Shown piece by piece: positions 32,617-41,844 of a DNA stretch of 64,000 nucleotides. A model generated the notes under the pieces. The model was given only the letters and a program-made list of their open reading frames with translations, ran no database searches and was not told the origin of the DNA. The stretch covers positions 1 to 64,000 of the forward strand of contig JAEEGS010000034.1 of NCBI GenBank assembly GCA_016280445.1. Reading direction: 5' to 3'. The stretch's first letter is position 1. Each line of letters begins with the position of its first letter. This DNA comes from Bacteroidaceae bacterium (GTDB lineage: Bacteria; Bacteroidota; Bacteroidia; Bacteroidales; Bacteroidaceae). A program made the translations under genes and the position numbers.

Positions 32617-35238
32617 ATGAAGAAGATTACCCTCCTGTTCCTGTTGTTTTTTCCGCTTCTTTGTGTCCATGCACAGCGGAAAACCAGTCTTGATACTGGT
32701 TGGAAATTTCATCGCGGTGCTGTCATCAATGCCGAGCAAGTAGATTTTGACGACACGAAGTGGGTCACTTTCACCGTTCCGCACGACTTTAGCATGGATG
32801 CCGTGATGGATGCACACGACTATCGGCAGAAAACTCCTGCATGGGAAGAAGTTCAGGTGGGGCCATTCTCACGTCTTAGCATAGGCGATTGGGATACAGG
32901 ACAGACGGTAGGTGGTGAAGGTTGGTACCGTAAGACTTTCTCTTTGCCCATTGTGGGTAATACGTCTGTGGATACCTTCCTGTCTCAGACCAACGTGAAT
33001 CTGCGCTTTGACGGAATCTACAACCAGTCGGAAGTGTGGGTTAATGGGGTGAAGGCGACATCGAATGTGTATGGATATATGCCTTTCGTCGTGAATATTA
33101 ACAAGATTCTCGCCGACAAGGCACATCGGCACGTTGACGAAGAGCGTGAAGTGACCGTTGTGGTGAAGGCCATCAATGAGGGGCTGAACTCTCGCTGGTA
33201 TGCCGGTAGTGGTATTTTCCGCCATGTGTGGCTGGAGACCACCAACAAACTGCACCTCGACGAGTGGGATACTTACGTGGATGCTTCTGAATTGATGAAT
33301 AAGGGCAAGGAAGCCAGCGTCAAGGTCTTTGCCAAGGTTTTCAATGATGATGTCCAGGCTACGGCTGGGCAGTTCTGTGTTGATGTGCTTGATGAGGAGG
33401 GAACACTTGTGGCACATAATGAACAAGACTTTACAGTTTCAGGATTGAATCGCAATGAACTTCAGGCTGGAGAGGTGAGTGTGTCCACGGAACTGGTGGT
33501 GAAGACACCTCACTTGTGGTCAGTAGAACAGCCTTACCGTTATACGGCGAAGGTTTATCTTACGAAATCGGGTGAAGAAAGAGATGCCTTGTCTATTCGT
33601 TTTGGTATTCGTAGCATCACTTTCTCTGCTGAAGAAGGATTCAAATTGAATGGTCAGGGGATGAAACTTCGTGGTGGTTGTGTACACCATGACAATGGAT
33701 TGCTGGGAGCAGCAGGCATCGACCGTGCTGAAATCCGCAAGGTGGAACTGCTGAAAGCGCAAGGTTACAATGCTGTCCGTTGTAGCCACAACCTTCCTAC
33801 AGAAGCGTTTCTGGATGCTTGTGATAGCCTTGGCATGTTGGTTATCGACGAAGTGTTTGACCAGTGGGAAGAATCTAAACGCCCCAATGATTACAGCCAA
33901 TACTTCAAGCGTGACCATGTGAAGGACATGGCGCTTATGGTGCGTCGAGACCGCAATCATCCCAGCATCATCATGTGGAGCATTGGTAATGAAATAGCCC
34001 AACGTGCCGATATTCCTCGTGGCAAGGAGATAGCGCTCGAACTCAATCTTGCCGCCAACAACGAAGACCACACTCGTCCCACCACATTGGCTGTCAACTC
34101 TTTCTGGGACAGACCGCAATTCAAGTGGGAGAAAGACTCCTATCGTGCTTTCGAGAATGTGGAAGTGGGTGGTTACAATTACGAATGGGGGCATTATGAA
34201 GCCGACCACGACTCTTTCCCTGACCGCATCATGTATGGTTCTGAATCTTTCCCTAAAGAGATGGCGCAGAACTGGAACATGGTGGAAAAGCATCCATATA
34301 TTCTTGGCGATTTCGTATGGACGGCTGTGGATTATCTTGGCGAGGCAGGTTTGGGTCACACTTTCGAGCGTTCAGACAATAAATGGATTCAGTTCCTCTC
34401 ATGGCCTTGGTTCAACTCATGGTGTGGCGACATCGACTTGATTGGCGACAAGAAACCACAGAGTTACTACCGCGATGTGCTATGGAGACGCGCATCTATT
34501 GCTATGGCTGTTCGCCCCTCATTGCCTGATGGTGAACACGAGGATGTGAATGGATGGGGATGGACGGCTGAAGAGAACCATTGGAACTGGCAGGCACAAA
34601 ACGGAAAGGGAGCGTATCTTCCGATTGAACTGCGTCCGGAAAACTACCGGACAACGAATGTGGTGGGGAACATTCAGCACAACGTGAATGCTCATCGTTG
34701 TGATTCCCTTCGTGTCAATGTTTATAGTCGTGAACCTCGTGTACAATTGTTCATCAACGACTCCATCGTGGGCGAGAAAGAAACAGACCCCGAAACTTAT
34801 ACAGCCACCTTCACTGTGGCTTACGAGCCTGGCTCTCTCAAGGCCATGACCGTTCCGCAAGTGAAGAAGGCCAAGCCCGACACTTTGGAGTTTGTCACGG
34901 CTCTCCCACCTGCACGGATTGTCCTTCATGCCGACCGTGCGAGTATTTCGGCCTCTCACAACGACCTCTCCTATATAAATATAAGTGTGGAAGATGCAGA
35001 GGGGCATCTTTGTCCTACAGCGGAGATACCTCTTGAGATAGCCGTGTCGGGCGATGCGAAAGTGGTGGCAGGAACAGGACACCCCTATGATATGCGTTCC
35101 TTCCGCACGCTTCGTCCCACCACCTTCCGTGGCAAGGCGCTTGCCATTGTACAACCTCAAGACAAGGCAGGTGAAGTTACGCTCCACGTCAAGGCAAAAG
35201 GATTGGAAGAGGCACAGATAACCATAGAAATGAGATAA
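32617..35238 (+). CDS. GH2 beta-galactosidase, secreted
   Basis: An 873-aa glycoside hydrolase with a signal peptide (MKKITLLFLLFFPLLCVHA). Sandwich domains (TGWKFHRGAV..., VPHDFSMDAVM) precede the barrel. The acid/base is Glu459 in IIMWSIGNEIAQ and the nucleophile Glu543 in MYGSESFPKEM. C-terminal Ig-like domains follow. It should release terminal beta-galactose from galactan or arabinogalactan side chains in the periplasm or at the surface. The GH27 gene follows at 47 nt, likely in one transcript. Exact linkage and substrate are not readable from sequence; other GH2 activities remain possible. Confidence 0.88.
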   Translation: MKKITLLFLLFFPLLCVHAQRKTSLDTGWKFHRGAVINAEQVDFDDTKWVTFTVPHDFSMDAVMDAHDYRQKTPAWEEVQVGPFSRLSIGDWDTGQTVGGEGWYRKTFSLPIVGNTSVDTFLSQTNVNLRFDGIYNQSEVWVNGVKATSNVYGYMPFVVNINKILADKAHRHVDEEREVTVVVKAINEGLNSRWYAGSGIFRHVWLETTNKLHLDEWDTYVDASELMNKGKEASVKVFAKVFNDDVQATAGQFCVDVLDEEGTLVAHNEQDFTVSGLNRNELQAGEVSVSTELVVKTPHLWSVEQPYRYTAKVYLTKSGEERDALSIRFGIRSITFSAEEGFKLNGQGMKLRGGCVHHDNGLLGAAGIDRAEIRKVELLKAQGYNAVRCSHNLPTEAFLDACDSLGMLVIDEVFDQWEESKRPNDYSQYFKRDHVKDMALMVRRDRNHPSIIMWSIGNEIAQRADIPRGKEIALELNLAANNEDHTRPTTLAVNSFWDRPQFKWEKDSYRAFENVEVGGYNYEWGHYEADHDSFPDRIMYGSESFPKEMAQNWNMVEKHPYILGDFVWTAVDYLGEAGLGHTFERSDNKWIQFLSWPWFNSWCGDIDLIGDKKPQSYYRDVLWRRASIAMAVRPSLPDGEHEDVNGWGWTAEENHWNWQAQNGKGAYLPIELRPENYRTTNVVGNIQHNVNAHRCDSLRVNVYSREPRVQLFINDSIVGEKETDPETYTATFTVAYEPGSLKAMTVPQVKKAKPDTLEFVTALPPARIVLHADRASISASHNDLSYINISVEDAEGHLCPTAEIPLEIAVSGDAKVVAGTGHPYDMRSFRTLRPTTFRGKALAIVQPQDKAGEVTLHVKAKGLEEAQITIEMR

Positions 35239-35285
35239 TCTGTTCATCAAGATGAAATTACCTATTATATAAAACCTATTTCGAT

Positions 35286-37076
35286 ATGAAAAGTAAAATA
35301 GCAACATACCTCATGGCTCTCTGTTCGGCTGTTGGGTATGCTGGAAATGTGGCGGCACAAGAGAATGTAGTGCCCGACAAACCCACCATGGGTTGGAGTT
35401 CTTGGAACACCTATGGTGTTGGTATCAGTGAATCCATCATCAAGAATCAAGCCTTGGCCTTGAAGAACAAGGGTTTGCTGAAAGTGGGATACAACCATGT
35501 CAATATTGACGATGGCTACTTTGGAGGGCGTGATGCGGAAACAGGACAGTTACTCATTCATCCCACGCGCTTTCCCCATGGGTTGGAGCCTGTGGTACAA
35601 TACATCCATGAGAAGGGTATGAAGGCTGGCATCTATTCCGATGGTGGCTACAACACCTGTGGTAGTATGTTCAATAATGATGCAACAGGTATTGGTGTTG
35701 GACTTTATGGGCATGATGAACAAGACTGTGACTACTTCTTCAATACACTTGGCTTCGACTTCATCAAAGTGGATTTCTGTGGTGGTTCATACTATCACAA
35801 TCAAGACCATCTCGTGCTGGACGAAGAAGAACGCTACACAGCCATTGCTAACGCCATCGCCAAGACGGGACGCACAGATGTTCGTCTGAACATCTGTCGT
35901 TGGGATTATCCAGGCAATTGGGCACATGACATTGCCACTTCATGGCGTACAACGGGAGACATTACTGACACATGGGAATCCATCAGAAATATTATCCATG
36001 ATAATCTCTATCTCTCTGCTTACTGCTACGATGGTCACTACAACGACATGGATATGCTCGAAGTGGGTCGTCGTTTGACCGCAGAAGAGGACAAGACTCA
36101 CTTCGGCATGTGGTGTATCATGTCCAGTCCTTTGCTCATTGGCTGTAATGTTAGTCAACTTTCCGTGACTAGTTCTACGCTCGCTTTGCTGAAGAACACT
36201 GAACTCATTGCGCTGAACCAAGATGACCTCTGTTTGCAGGCATATGTGGTACAACATGTGGGCGACACTTATGTGTTGGTGAAAGATATCAAGACTCTTT
36301 ATGGAACAACCCGTGCGGTGGCACTTTACAACGCTTCTGATGATGAGGTGGAAATGAGTGTTCCATTCACAACCCTTGACCTTGATGGCACTGTACAGGT
36401 GCGTGACCTCTATGCCAAGAAGGAATTGGGTGAGAAAACGGGTGAACTGACAGCCACCGTTCCTGCTCATGGTGCTCGCATCTATCGCCTGACAGCAGAA
36501 AAGCGTCTTGAGCGCAATGTATATGAGGCTGAGACTGCCTATTTAGGCAAATACTCAGAAATCAAGGGCAATGTGGGCAAATATGAGGATAAAGCAGTCT
36601 GTTCAGGTGGAGCATACGCCACATGGTTAGGTAATGATGCAGAGAATGACCTGCAATGGCGTCATGTCTATAGTGAGAATGGTGGTTCCTATACGATGAA
36701 ACTTAGTTATGTCTCAGGGGAGAATCGTAACATGATAGTTGCCGTCAACGGAAAAGATGTCAAGACCCTCTCTGCTTGCAACTCTAGAAGTTGGGATAAA
36801 GTGAGCAGCAGAACTGTCACCATCACTCTTCAGCCAGGTGAGAACACCATCCGTCTCTACAACAAATCAGCATGGATGCCTAATGTGGATGGCATGACGC
36901 TTCAGCCTCAAAATGCAGGTACTGGAGAGCGCATCGTGGTGGATGTCACAGCCCCTTACGTACCATCAGCCAACAAGACCGGTAAGGAGAAGTTCTACTC
37001 ATTGGATGGCCGTCTTGTCAAGCATCCACGCAAAGGTGGCATCTATATTCACGAAGGCAAGAAAATCCTCTATTGA
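35286..37076 (+). CDS. GH27 alpha-galactosidase with C-terminal CBM-like domain
   Basis: A 596-aa secreted enzyme. The barrel begins DKPTMGWSSWNTYGVGISES. The nucleophile is Asp163 in FIKVDFCGG and the acid/base lies in TTGDITDTW (about Asp225). HYNDMDMLEVG matches the family's NDPDMLEVG with Met for Pro. Residues about 410-550 (YEAETAYLGKYSE...) look like a CBM35-type beta-sandwich. The end YSLDGRLVKHPRKGGIYIHE is a Por-like tail. It should remove alpha-galactose from glycans. It follows the GH2 gene and precedes a broken acyltransferase gene. Confidence 0.9.
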   Translation: MKSKIATYLMALCSAVGYAGNVAAQENVVPDKPTMGWSSWNTYGVGISESIIKNQALALKNKGLLKVGYNHVNIDDGYFGGRDAETGQLLIHPTRFPHGLEPVVQYIHEKGMKAGIYSDGGYNTCGSMFNNDATGIGVGLYGHDEQDCDYFFNTLGFDFIKVDFCGGSYYHNQDHLVLDEEERYTAIANAIAKTGRTDVRLNICRWDYPGNWAHDIATSWRTTGDITDTWESIRNIIHDNLYLSAYCYDGHYNDMDMLEVGRRLTAEEDKTHFGMWCIMSSPLLIGCNVSQLSVTSSTLALLKNTELIALNQDDLCLQAYVVQHVGDTYVLVKDIKTLYGTTRAVALYNASDDEVEMSVPFTTLDLDGTVQVRDLYAKKELGEKTGELTATVPAHGARIYRLTAEKRLERNVYEAETAYLGKYSEIKGNVGKYEDKAVCSGGAYATWLGNDAENDLQWRHVYSENGGSYTMKLSYVSGENRNMIVAVNGKDVKTLSACNSRSWDKVSSRTVTITLQPGENTIRLYNKSAWMPNVDGMTLQPQNAGTGERIVVDVTAPYVPSANKTGKEKFYSLDGRLVKHPRKGGIYIHEGKKILY

Positions 37077-37117
37077 GAGAGATTCAGATATCCTTCTCGT
37101 CGTGAAGAAATAGCAAG

Positions 37118-37812
37118 ATGAGGCTCATTTATCCTGATGCATGTAAAAACGGTGGCCATCTATTTGGTCACATGTGCCCATTGCGCCCAATGTCTTGTCG
37201 GTTCAGTATGGACGGACTTCCTAGGTGGAAAAGGATTGGATATTGCCATCGAGATGCCACTGTTCATGCTGATGAGTGGTTGGTTCATTTCACTGGATAA
37301 GATGCGTCAAACTCCACTTTTGACCTATGTGGGTGGACGCTTCAGACGCTTAGTTGTTCCAGCGTCTGTGTTCACATCTTTGTGCCGTGGTTTCTCCTTG
37401 GATGCTTGTGGCTATCGGCCTGTTGGGGTGTGGTCTTGTGTGGGTGAGTGGCCATTTCAACAGTGTGGTGTGGATGAATCTCTGTGGATATGGAGATAAT
37501 ATGTTCCTTTTTCTGATGGGCGGCGTTGCTGGCACAGTGTCGGTGTGGAGTTTGGCAAAGCTATTGTCTTTGTGGTCGGGTTCGTCATGCCCTTCTTTTG
37601 TCGACATCATTTCTCGTGGCACAATCTTGATCTTAGGCTTTCACATGTATCTGGTGGAGGGGGTGTGCAACTTGGTGCAACAACGAACGCTGATGGATGG
37701 TGTCTTTGCCATGTGCATTGTGCTGGCTTTTGTTCCAATCATCAGCCTGTGTGAGAGGTTTTTCCCGTTGCTTTTGGGTCAGTCTCGGATAAAAAGAAAT
37801 CAGAGAAGTTAG
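37118..37812 (+). pseudogene. Acyltransferase_3 family gene, frameshifted and internally deleted
   Basis: Three frames together give a membrane acyltransferase. Frame one (ATG 37118) reads MRLIYPDACK. A shift at the A5 run 37145-37149 then continues TVAIYLVTCAHCAQCL...EMPLFMLMSGWFISLDKM...GRFRRLVVPASVF. A second shift near 37370-37385 leads into LVAIGLLGCGLVWVSGHF...GDNMFLFLMGGVAGTVS...GTILILGFHMYLVEG, the family's C-terminal segments. Roughly 150 or more residues of the expected middle are missing. Such proteins O-acetylate sugars. It lies after GH27 and before a strong convergent terminator. Confidence 0.75.
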
Positions 37813-37859
37813 AGACGAATATTATGCCGTTGATAAGGTATCGTCTTTAACTTCTCTGA
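37800..37859. terminator. Bidirectional hairpin between convergent genes
   Basis: TCAGAGAAGTTAGAGACGA (37800-37818) pairs with TCGTCTTTAACTTCTCTGA (37841-37859), 19 bp with one mismatch, around a 22-nt loop. A partial copy, TTTAACTTCTCT, recurs at 37866-37877. It separates the acyltransferase remnant from GH51. Confidence 0.7.
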
Positions 37860-37895
37860 CTTCTTTAACTTCTCTAATTCCTTTTAAAATAACCG

Positions 37896-39905
37896 CTACT
37901 TCTTGATTTTATAGATGTAGAATGTATGTGCAGGAATGATGACGTTTTGTGATGGAGCGGTTACCGAAAGAGAGGATGTCTTAGGCACAATCTTCTCTGG
38001 CTCGTCCAACGTGTTCTCAGCCGTGAGGTTGTCGCTGTGGAAGGTGATGAGTTGCGCCTCGTGGCTGCCTTTCATGCCTTTCAGATTGAGCGTTACATCC
38101 TGTGGCTTGTCACTCGTGTTGATTACCTTCACGATAACCTCGTTGGCATTCTTGTCGAGCACGGCCGATGCGAAGAGACCGTCCTGGTCAGGATTGCCGG
38201 CAACGGGCTTACCGTTCATGGTGAGAGGAAGCACGTTCGTTCCCTTATTCACAGAGTAGAGTTGCTGTACGTAGTATGCGCAGGAATTGAACTTGCGGAG
38301 GTTGTCGTACCAGATGGCATCAGGACGCCATTGCCAGCCTTCCACATGGGCGAAGAGCGGTGCGTAGGTAGCCATCTCGACGATGTCTGCATTGCGCTCC
38401 AAGCCTGTCATGAAAGCAGCTTCCATGAGGGCAGCATTGAAGTGGTTCCACTTCTTGCCAGCACCGTGACATGCATATTCACCTGCAAAGACTTTGGGCT
38501 GTCCTTTGCCACGCTTGTAGGAGTCGTAGCGATTGGCACCGCAATTGCCCCAACGCTGCTTGGCATCTGGTGTGCCGAGGAACCATGCCTCGTTGCGGTA
38601 ATAGTGCTCGTCCACCAAATCTGCACCAATCTTGCGCATTTCTGGCCACAGATATTCAAATTCCTTACCTTCAGAGTCGGGACCGCTGGTACCCACAATC
38701 TTGATATTGGGGTACTTCTGGCGCACCTGCTCCACGAAAGGCTTGAGGTTTTCAGGATAAATGGCTCCCCACTGCTCGTTGCCGATACCCACATACTTGA
38801 GGTTGAAGGGGGCAGGGTGACCCATGTCGGCACGGAGTTTTGCCCATTGGTTCTTGGCAGGGTCGCCATTGGCAAACTCGATGAGGTCGAGCACATCGTC
38901 GATGTATGGCTGCAACTGGTCAACAGGCACGTGAGCGTCGCTGCGGTTGCTGCCGTTCTGGAACTCGCAGGAGAGACCTACGCTGACCACAGGAAGTGGT
39001 TCTGCACCAATTTCCTCGGAGAGCTGGAAATACTCGAAGAAACCGAGACCGTAACTCTGGAAGTAGTCGGGGAAGTAGCGATGTGTAAAGGTATAGTGCC
39101 AGCGGTTTTCGTTCAGTGGGCGGTTCTCCACCAGTCCCACAGAGTTCTTCCACTGATAGCGTGTGGCGAGGTCGGTGCCCTCCACGATGCAGCCGCCAGG
39201 GAAGCGGAACACACCTGGGTGCAACTGCTCAAGACTCTCTGCCAAGTCCTTGCGCATACCATTTTCATGTCCTTTGTAGGTGTTCACAGGGAAGAGGCTC
39301 ACGTGCTCCACATCGGTGGTCACCTTGCTGTCGCCCCACACGCGGAGGTGCGCTTTGGCAAAAGTGCTCTTGGGCTTGATGATGGCAGTGTACTTCTTCC
39401 ATTCCTTACCACTCACTTCCACACCCGCGTTGCCCAGTTTCTGGTCATCGCTCATCGTGGCGTTGTCAACAAGGTCAACCCACAACTTTGCCGTGCCACC
39501 ATCGGGCACTCGTGCCCATACGGAGAAGCGGTATTCCTCACCACCTTTCACACCCATGCCGAAGAAGCCGTGGTTCTCAATCATGGTGTGCTTGTCGCGG
39601 TGGCCAGAGGGTTCCAGACGCACATAGTGAGGGTTCTTGTTGAAGGGGCCGTCGTCCTTCAGCGTCACCTTTCCTGAGATGTCCCATCCAGTAAAGTGGT
39701 TAGGGAACTCGAAGGAGCGGTTCTTCACGAGTTCAGCATACAGACCGCCATCGGCAGCGTAGTTGATGTCCTCGAAAAAGATGCCGTACATGGTTTTGGA
39801 GATGGGACTTCCCACCTTCGTGGTGTTCACGTCGAAGGTGTGTGTTTGAGCTGTCATGCCGCTTGCTATAGTCATAGCGGCCATCATTGTGATGATTTTC
39901 TTCAT
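37896..39905 (-). CDS. GH51 alpha-L-arabinofuranosidase
   Basis: A 669-aa secreted enzyme (signal peptide MKKIITMMAAMTIASGMTA). A CBM4-like sandwich (about residues 60-210, FTGWDISGKVTLKDD) is inserted before the barrel. The acid/base is Glu377 in VGIGNEQWG and the nucleophile Glu476 in FAGEYACHG, followed by the usual C-terminal beta domain. It should release arabinofuranose from arabinan or arabinogalactan side chains of pectin. It starts 25 nt after the 5'-nucleotidase stop, so it likely shares the promoter at 41526-41556. Confidence 0.93.
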   Translation of the reverse strand: MKKIITMMAAMTIASGMTAQTHTFDVNTTKVGSPISKTMYGIFFEDINYAADGGLYAELVKNRSFEFPNHFTGWDISGKVTLKDDGPFNKNPHYVRLEPSGHRDKHTMIENHGFFGMGVKGGEEYRFSVWARVPDGGTAKLWVDLVDNATMSDDQKLGNAGVEVSGKEWKKYTAIIKPKSTFAKAHLRVWGDSKVTTDVEHVSLFPVNTYKGHENGMRKDLAESLEQLHPGVFRFPGGCIVEGTDLATRYQWKNSVGLVENRPLNENRWHYTFTHRYFPDYFQSYGLGFFEYFQLSEEIGAEPLPVVSVGLSCEFQNGSNRSDAHVPVDQLQPYIDDVLDLIEFANGDPAKNQWAKLRADMGHPAPFNLKYVGIGNEQWGAIYPENLKPFVEQVRQKYPNIKIVGTSGPDSEGKEFEYLWPEMRKIGADLVDEHYYRNEAWFLGTPDAKQRWGNCGANRYDSYKRGKGQPKVFAGEYACHGAGKKWNHFNAALMEAAFMTGLERNADIVEMATYAPLFAHVEGWQWRPDAIWYDNLRKFNSCAYYVQQLYSVNKGTNVLPLTMNGKPVAGNPDQDGLFASAVLDKNANEVIVKVINTSDKPQDVTLNLKGMKGSHEAQLITFHSDNLTAENTLDEPEKIVPKTSSLSVTAPSQNVIIPAHTFYIYKIKK

Positions 39906-39930
39906 AAATCTGAAAAGTTAGTAAATGTAT

Positions 39931-41499
39931 TTAGTTAATTACCGTAATGCGTCCCTGTGGCTGAGCATATTCCTGCCCGATGTGCCCTTTCAGCCTGTCC
40001 ACCACGTATTCGATGAAGATTTCGTTGTAGGTCTTCTTCGTCTCGAGCACAATGGGGCATCCCTGCAAGGTGTTGTGCAGTCCACCGTCCGTCACACAAT
40101 ACTTCGTCGTGGCGATGGTGTAGATACGGTCGGGGTTGATGGGTTCGTATAGCTGTGTGGCACCATTCAGCACCTGCACATCGCTCACGCTGTGGTCGGC
40201 CACACGGGTGGTGAACTTCAAGCCCGACACCTGCGGGAACTGTCCGTCAGGCTTTGGCAGGAAACTCACCAGTTTCTCCAGCATCTTCACGATGGTGCTT
40301 CCTTTCACTTCTGTCACCACGATGTAGTTGTCGTAGGGCAGCAAGGTGAGCATATCACCATACGTCAGGTCGCCCGTCTTTTTCAGTTCGTTGCGGATGC
40401 TGCCGCTGTTGAGCACACCGATGTCGGCCCCCGTCATGATGCGGTAGGCATCCGTCACGATGTCGCCAGCATTCATCTCGCCCATGCGTGCCGCCTCATT
40501 GCCCTCATCGTCCAGTATGCGCAGCGGCACTTCGCTCTTGCAAATCACGCGGCTTGTCTGTGCCTCCAGCATCGCGTGGATGCTGTCCGTCACATGCGCC
40601 ACCCAGGCATCCTTCGCCGTCACGCTCTCCAGGGGAATCAGTTCCGTGGTCATCTTGCCATCAGGTGCGATGACCAACTTGCCGATGTTCTGGAATTTGG
40701 TGCCCGTCTGGGAGATAATCACAGGCTTCCCAGCCTTGTTCATCACCGTGTCGGCTACAATCACGGCGTGGCTGTGACCGTCCAGCACGATGTCGATGCC
40801 CGTTGTGTTCGCCACCACCAGATGAGAGTCGGAGTTGCGGTTGGTCACCTCCTCGCCCAAGTGGGAGTCGAGAATCACATAGTCGGCACCAGCCCTGCGC
40901 GCCTCGTCCACTGCCTGCTGCACCAGCGTGGGGATGTCCTTCACCTGCAAGTCGTAGATGATGTTGCCTTCATCGTCGCGGAAGGCGTATGCCTCCGTCT
41001 CCATCGAGGTGGGTGTGGAAGCCCCGACAAAGGCAATCCTCTTGTTGCCAAAACGCTTCATCACGTAGGGGGCAAAGACTGTCCTGCCTGTCTTCACATC
41101 ATAGAGATTCGCGCACACGATAGGAGCAGGCACCTGACGCAGCAGTTGGAACATCCGTTCCATGCCGTAGTCATACTCATGGTTGCCCAGCGTGATGGCA
41201 TCGTAAGGCAATGCCCTCATGATGTCCACCACATACTGCCCCTTCGAGATGGCACCCACCGTCATGCCCTGCACATAGTCGCCATTCGACACCAATGCCA
41301 CGTAGGCGGTGTCGGCAATTGCCTCGCGCAGTCCTGCCAACTTCGCATAGCCATCCACGGCACAATGCACATCGTTCTCATAGAGCACCACAATGCTCTT
41401 CTGAGGCTGGAAAGCCGCTTTGCCGCCCTTCTTCTTCTGGCCGTTGGCTGGTGTTATCAAACTGAAAATCAGTATGGTTATCCAAATAATCCTTTTCAT
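39931..41499 (-). CDS. Periplasmic 5'-nucleotidase / metallophosphatase (UshA-like)
   Basis: A 522-aa protein with a signal peptide (MKRIIWITILIFSLITPANG). The calcineurin-like domain has LYENDVHCAVDGYA, VSNGDYVQG, TLGNHEYDYG, DSHLGEE and LDGHSHAVI, a full dinuclear metal set, although the first motif reads ENDVH instead of the usual TNDxH. The C-terminal 5'-nucleotidase domain (about residues 300-510) has NSGSIRNELKKTGDLTYGDM. It should strip phosphate from extracellular nucleotides. It precedes GH51 in the same direction; the functional tie to arabinan is unclear. Confidence 0.92.
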   Translation of the reverse strand: MKRIIWITILIFSLITPANGQKKKGGKAAFQPQKSIVVLYENDVHCAVDGYAKLAGLREAIADTAYVALVSNGDYVQGMTVGAISKGQYVVDIMRALPYDAITLGNHEYDYGMERMFQLLRQVPAPIVCANLYDVKTGRTVFAPYVMKRFGNKRIAFVGASTPTSMETEAYAFRDDEGNIIYDLQVKDIPTLVQQAVDEARRAGADYVILDSHLGEEVTNRNSDSHLVVANTTGIDIVLDGHSHAVIVADTVMNKAGKPVIISQTGTKFQNIGKLVIAPDGKMTTELIPLESVTAKDAWVAHVTDSIHAMLEAQTSRVICKSEVPLRILDDEGNEAARMGEMNAGDIVTDAYRIMTGADIGVLNSGSIRNELKKTGDLTYGDMLTLLPYDNYIVVTEVKGSTIVKMLEKLVSFLPKPDGQFPQVSGLKFTTRVADHSVSDVQVLNGATQLYEPINPDRIYTIATTKYCVTDGGLHNTLQGCPIVLETKKTYNEIFIEYVVDRLKGHIGQEYAQPQGRITVIN

Positions 41500-41525
41500 A
41501 ATCGTTGTTTTGTGTGATTCTTTTG

Positions 41526-41556
41526 CAAAGATACGATGTTTTCCCTGCCTTTACAA
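41526..41556 (-). promoter_or_regulatory. Promoter of the 5'-nucleotidase/GH51 pair
   Basis: On the minus strand: TTG (41556-41554), 20 nt, TATCTTTG (41533-41526), a full match 26 nt ahead of the ATG. Confidence 0.75.
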
Positions 41557-41670
41557 GTGTTTTGGTCAAAAAAAGGATTCTAAAGTGGTTTTTTCACGAC
41601 AATGTGGATTTTTTGACATGCATAACCTCACCACCTCCATTGTCTCCACGCCGTAACCTCTCATGACTTC

Positions 41671-41769
41671 CTTCCACAGCCTCTAAACCGATGTCGTCGA
41701 CATCGGTTGACCGACATCGACGACATCGACTTGCCGACATCGACGACGTCGGTTCGGAGGCTGTGGAAG
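41671..41769. repeat. Composite intergenic dyad
   Basis: Outer arms CTTCCACAGCCTC (41671-41683) and GAGGCTGTGGAAG (41757-41769) are perfectly complementary. Inside are a palindrome CCGATGTCGTCGACATCGG (41688-41706) and two direct repeats, CCGACATCGACGACATCG (41711-41728) and CCGACATCGACGACGTCGG (41734-41752). It fills the gap after the GH2 stop (41845) and before the promoter at 41526-41556. No T-run follows on either strand. Confidence 0.8.
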
Positions 41770-41844
41770 AGGGTGTGACGAGGCATAAGACTCTCCTCAA
41801 AGCTCCTTCATCAGTCCAATATGCTCAAGTCCTTCTTATTATCG

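Noticed and set aside
38037..41517. Long plus-strand ORFs (546 and 441 aa) antisense to the GH51 and 5'-nucleotidase genes
   Set aside because: Both are opposite genes with intact signal peptides and catalytic motifs; the antisense proteins show no domain and no promoter.
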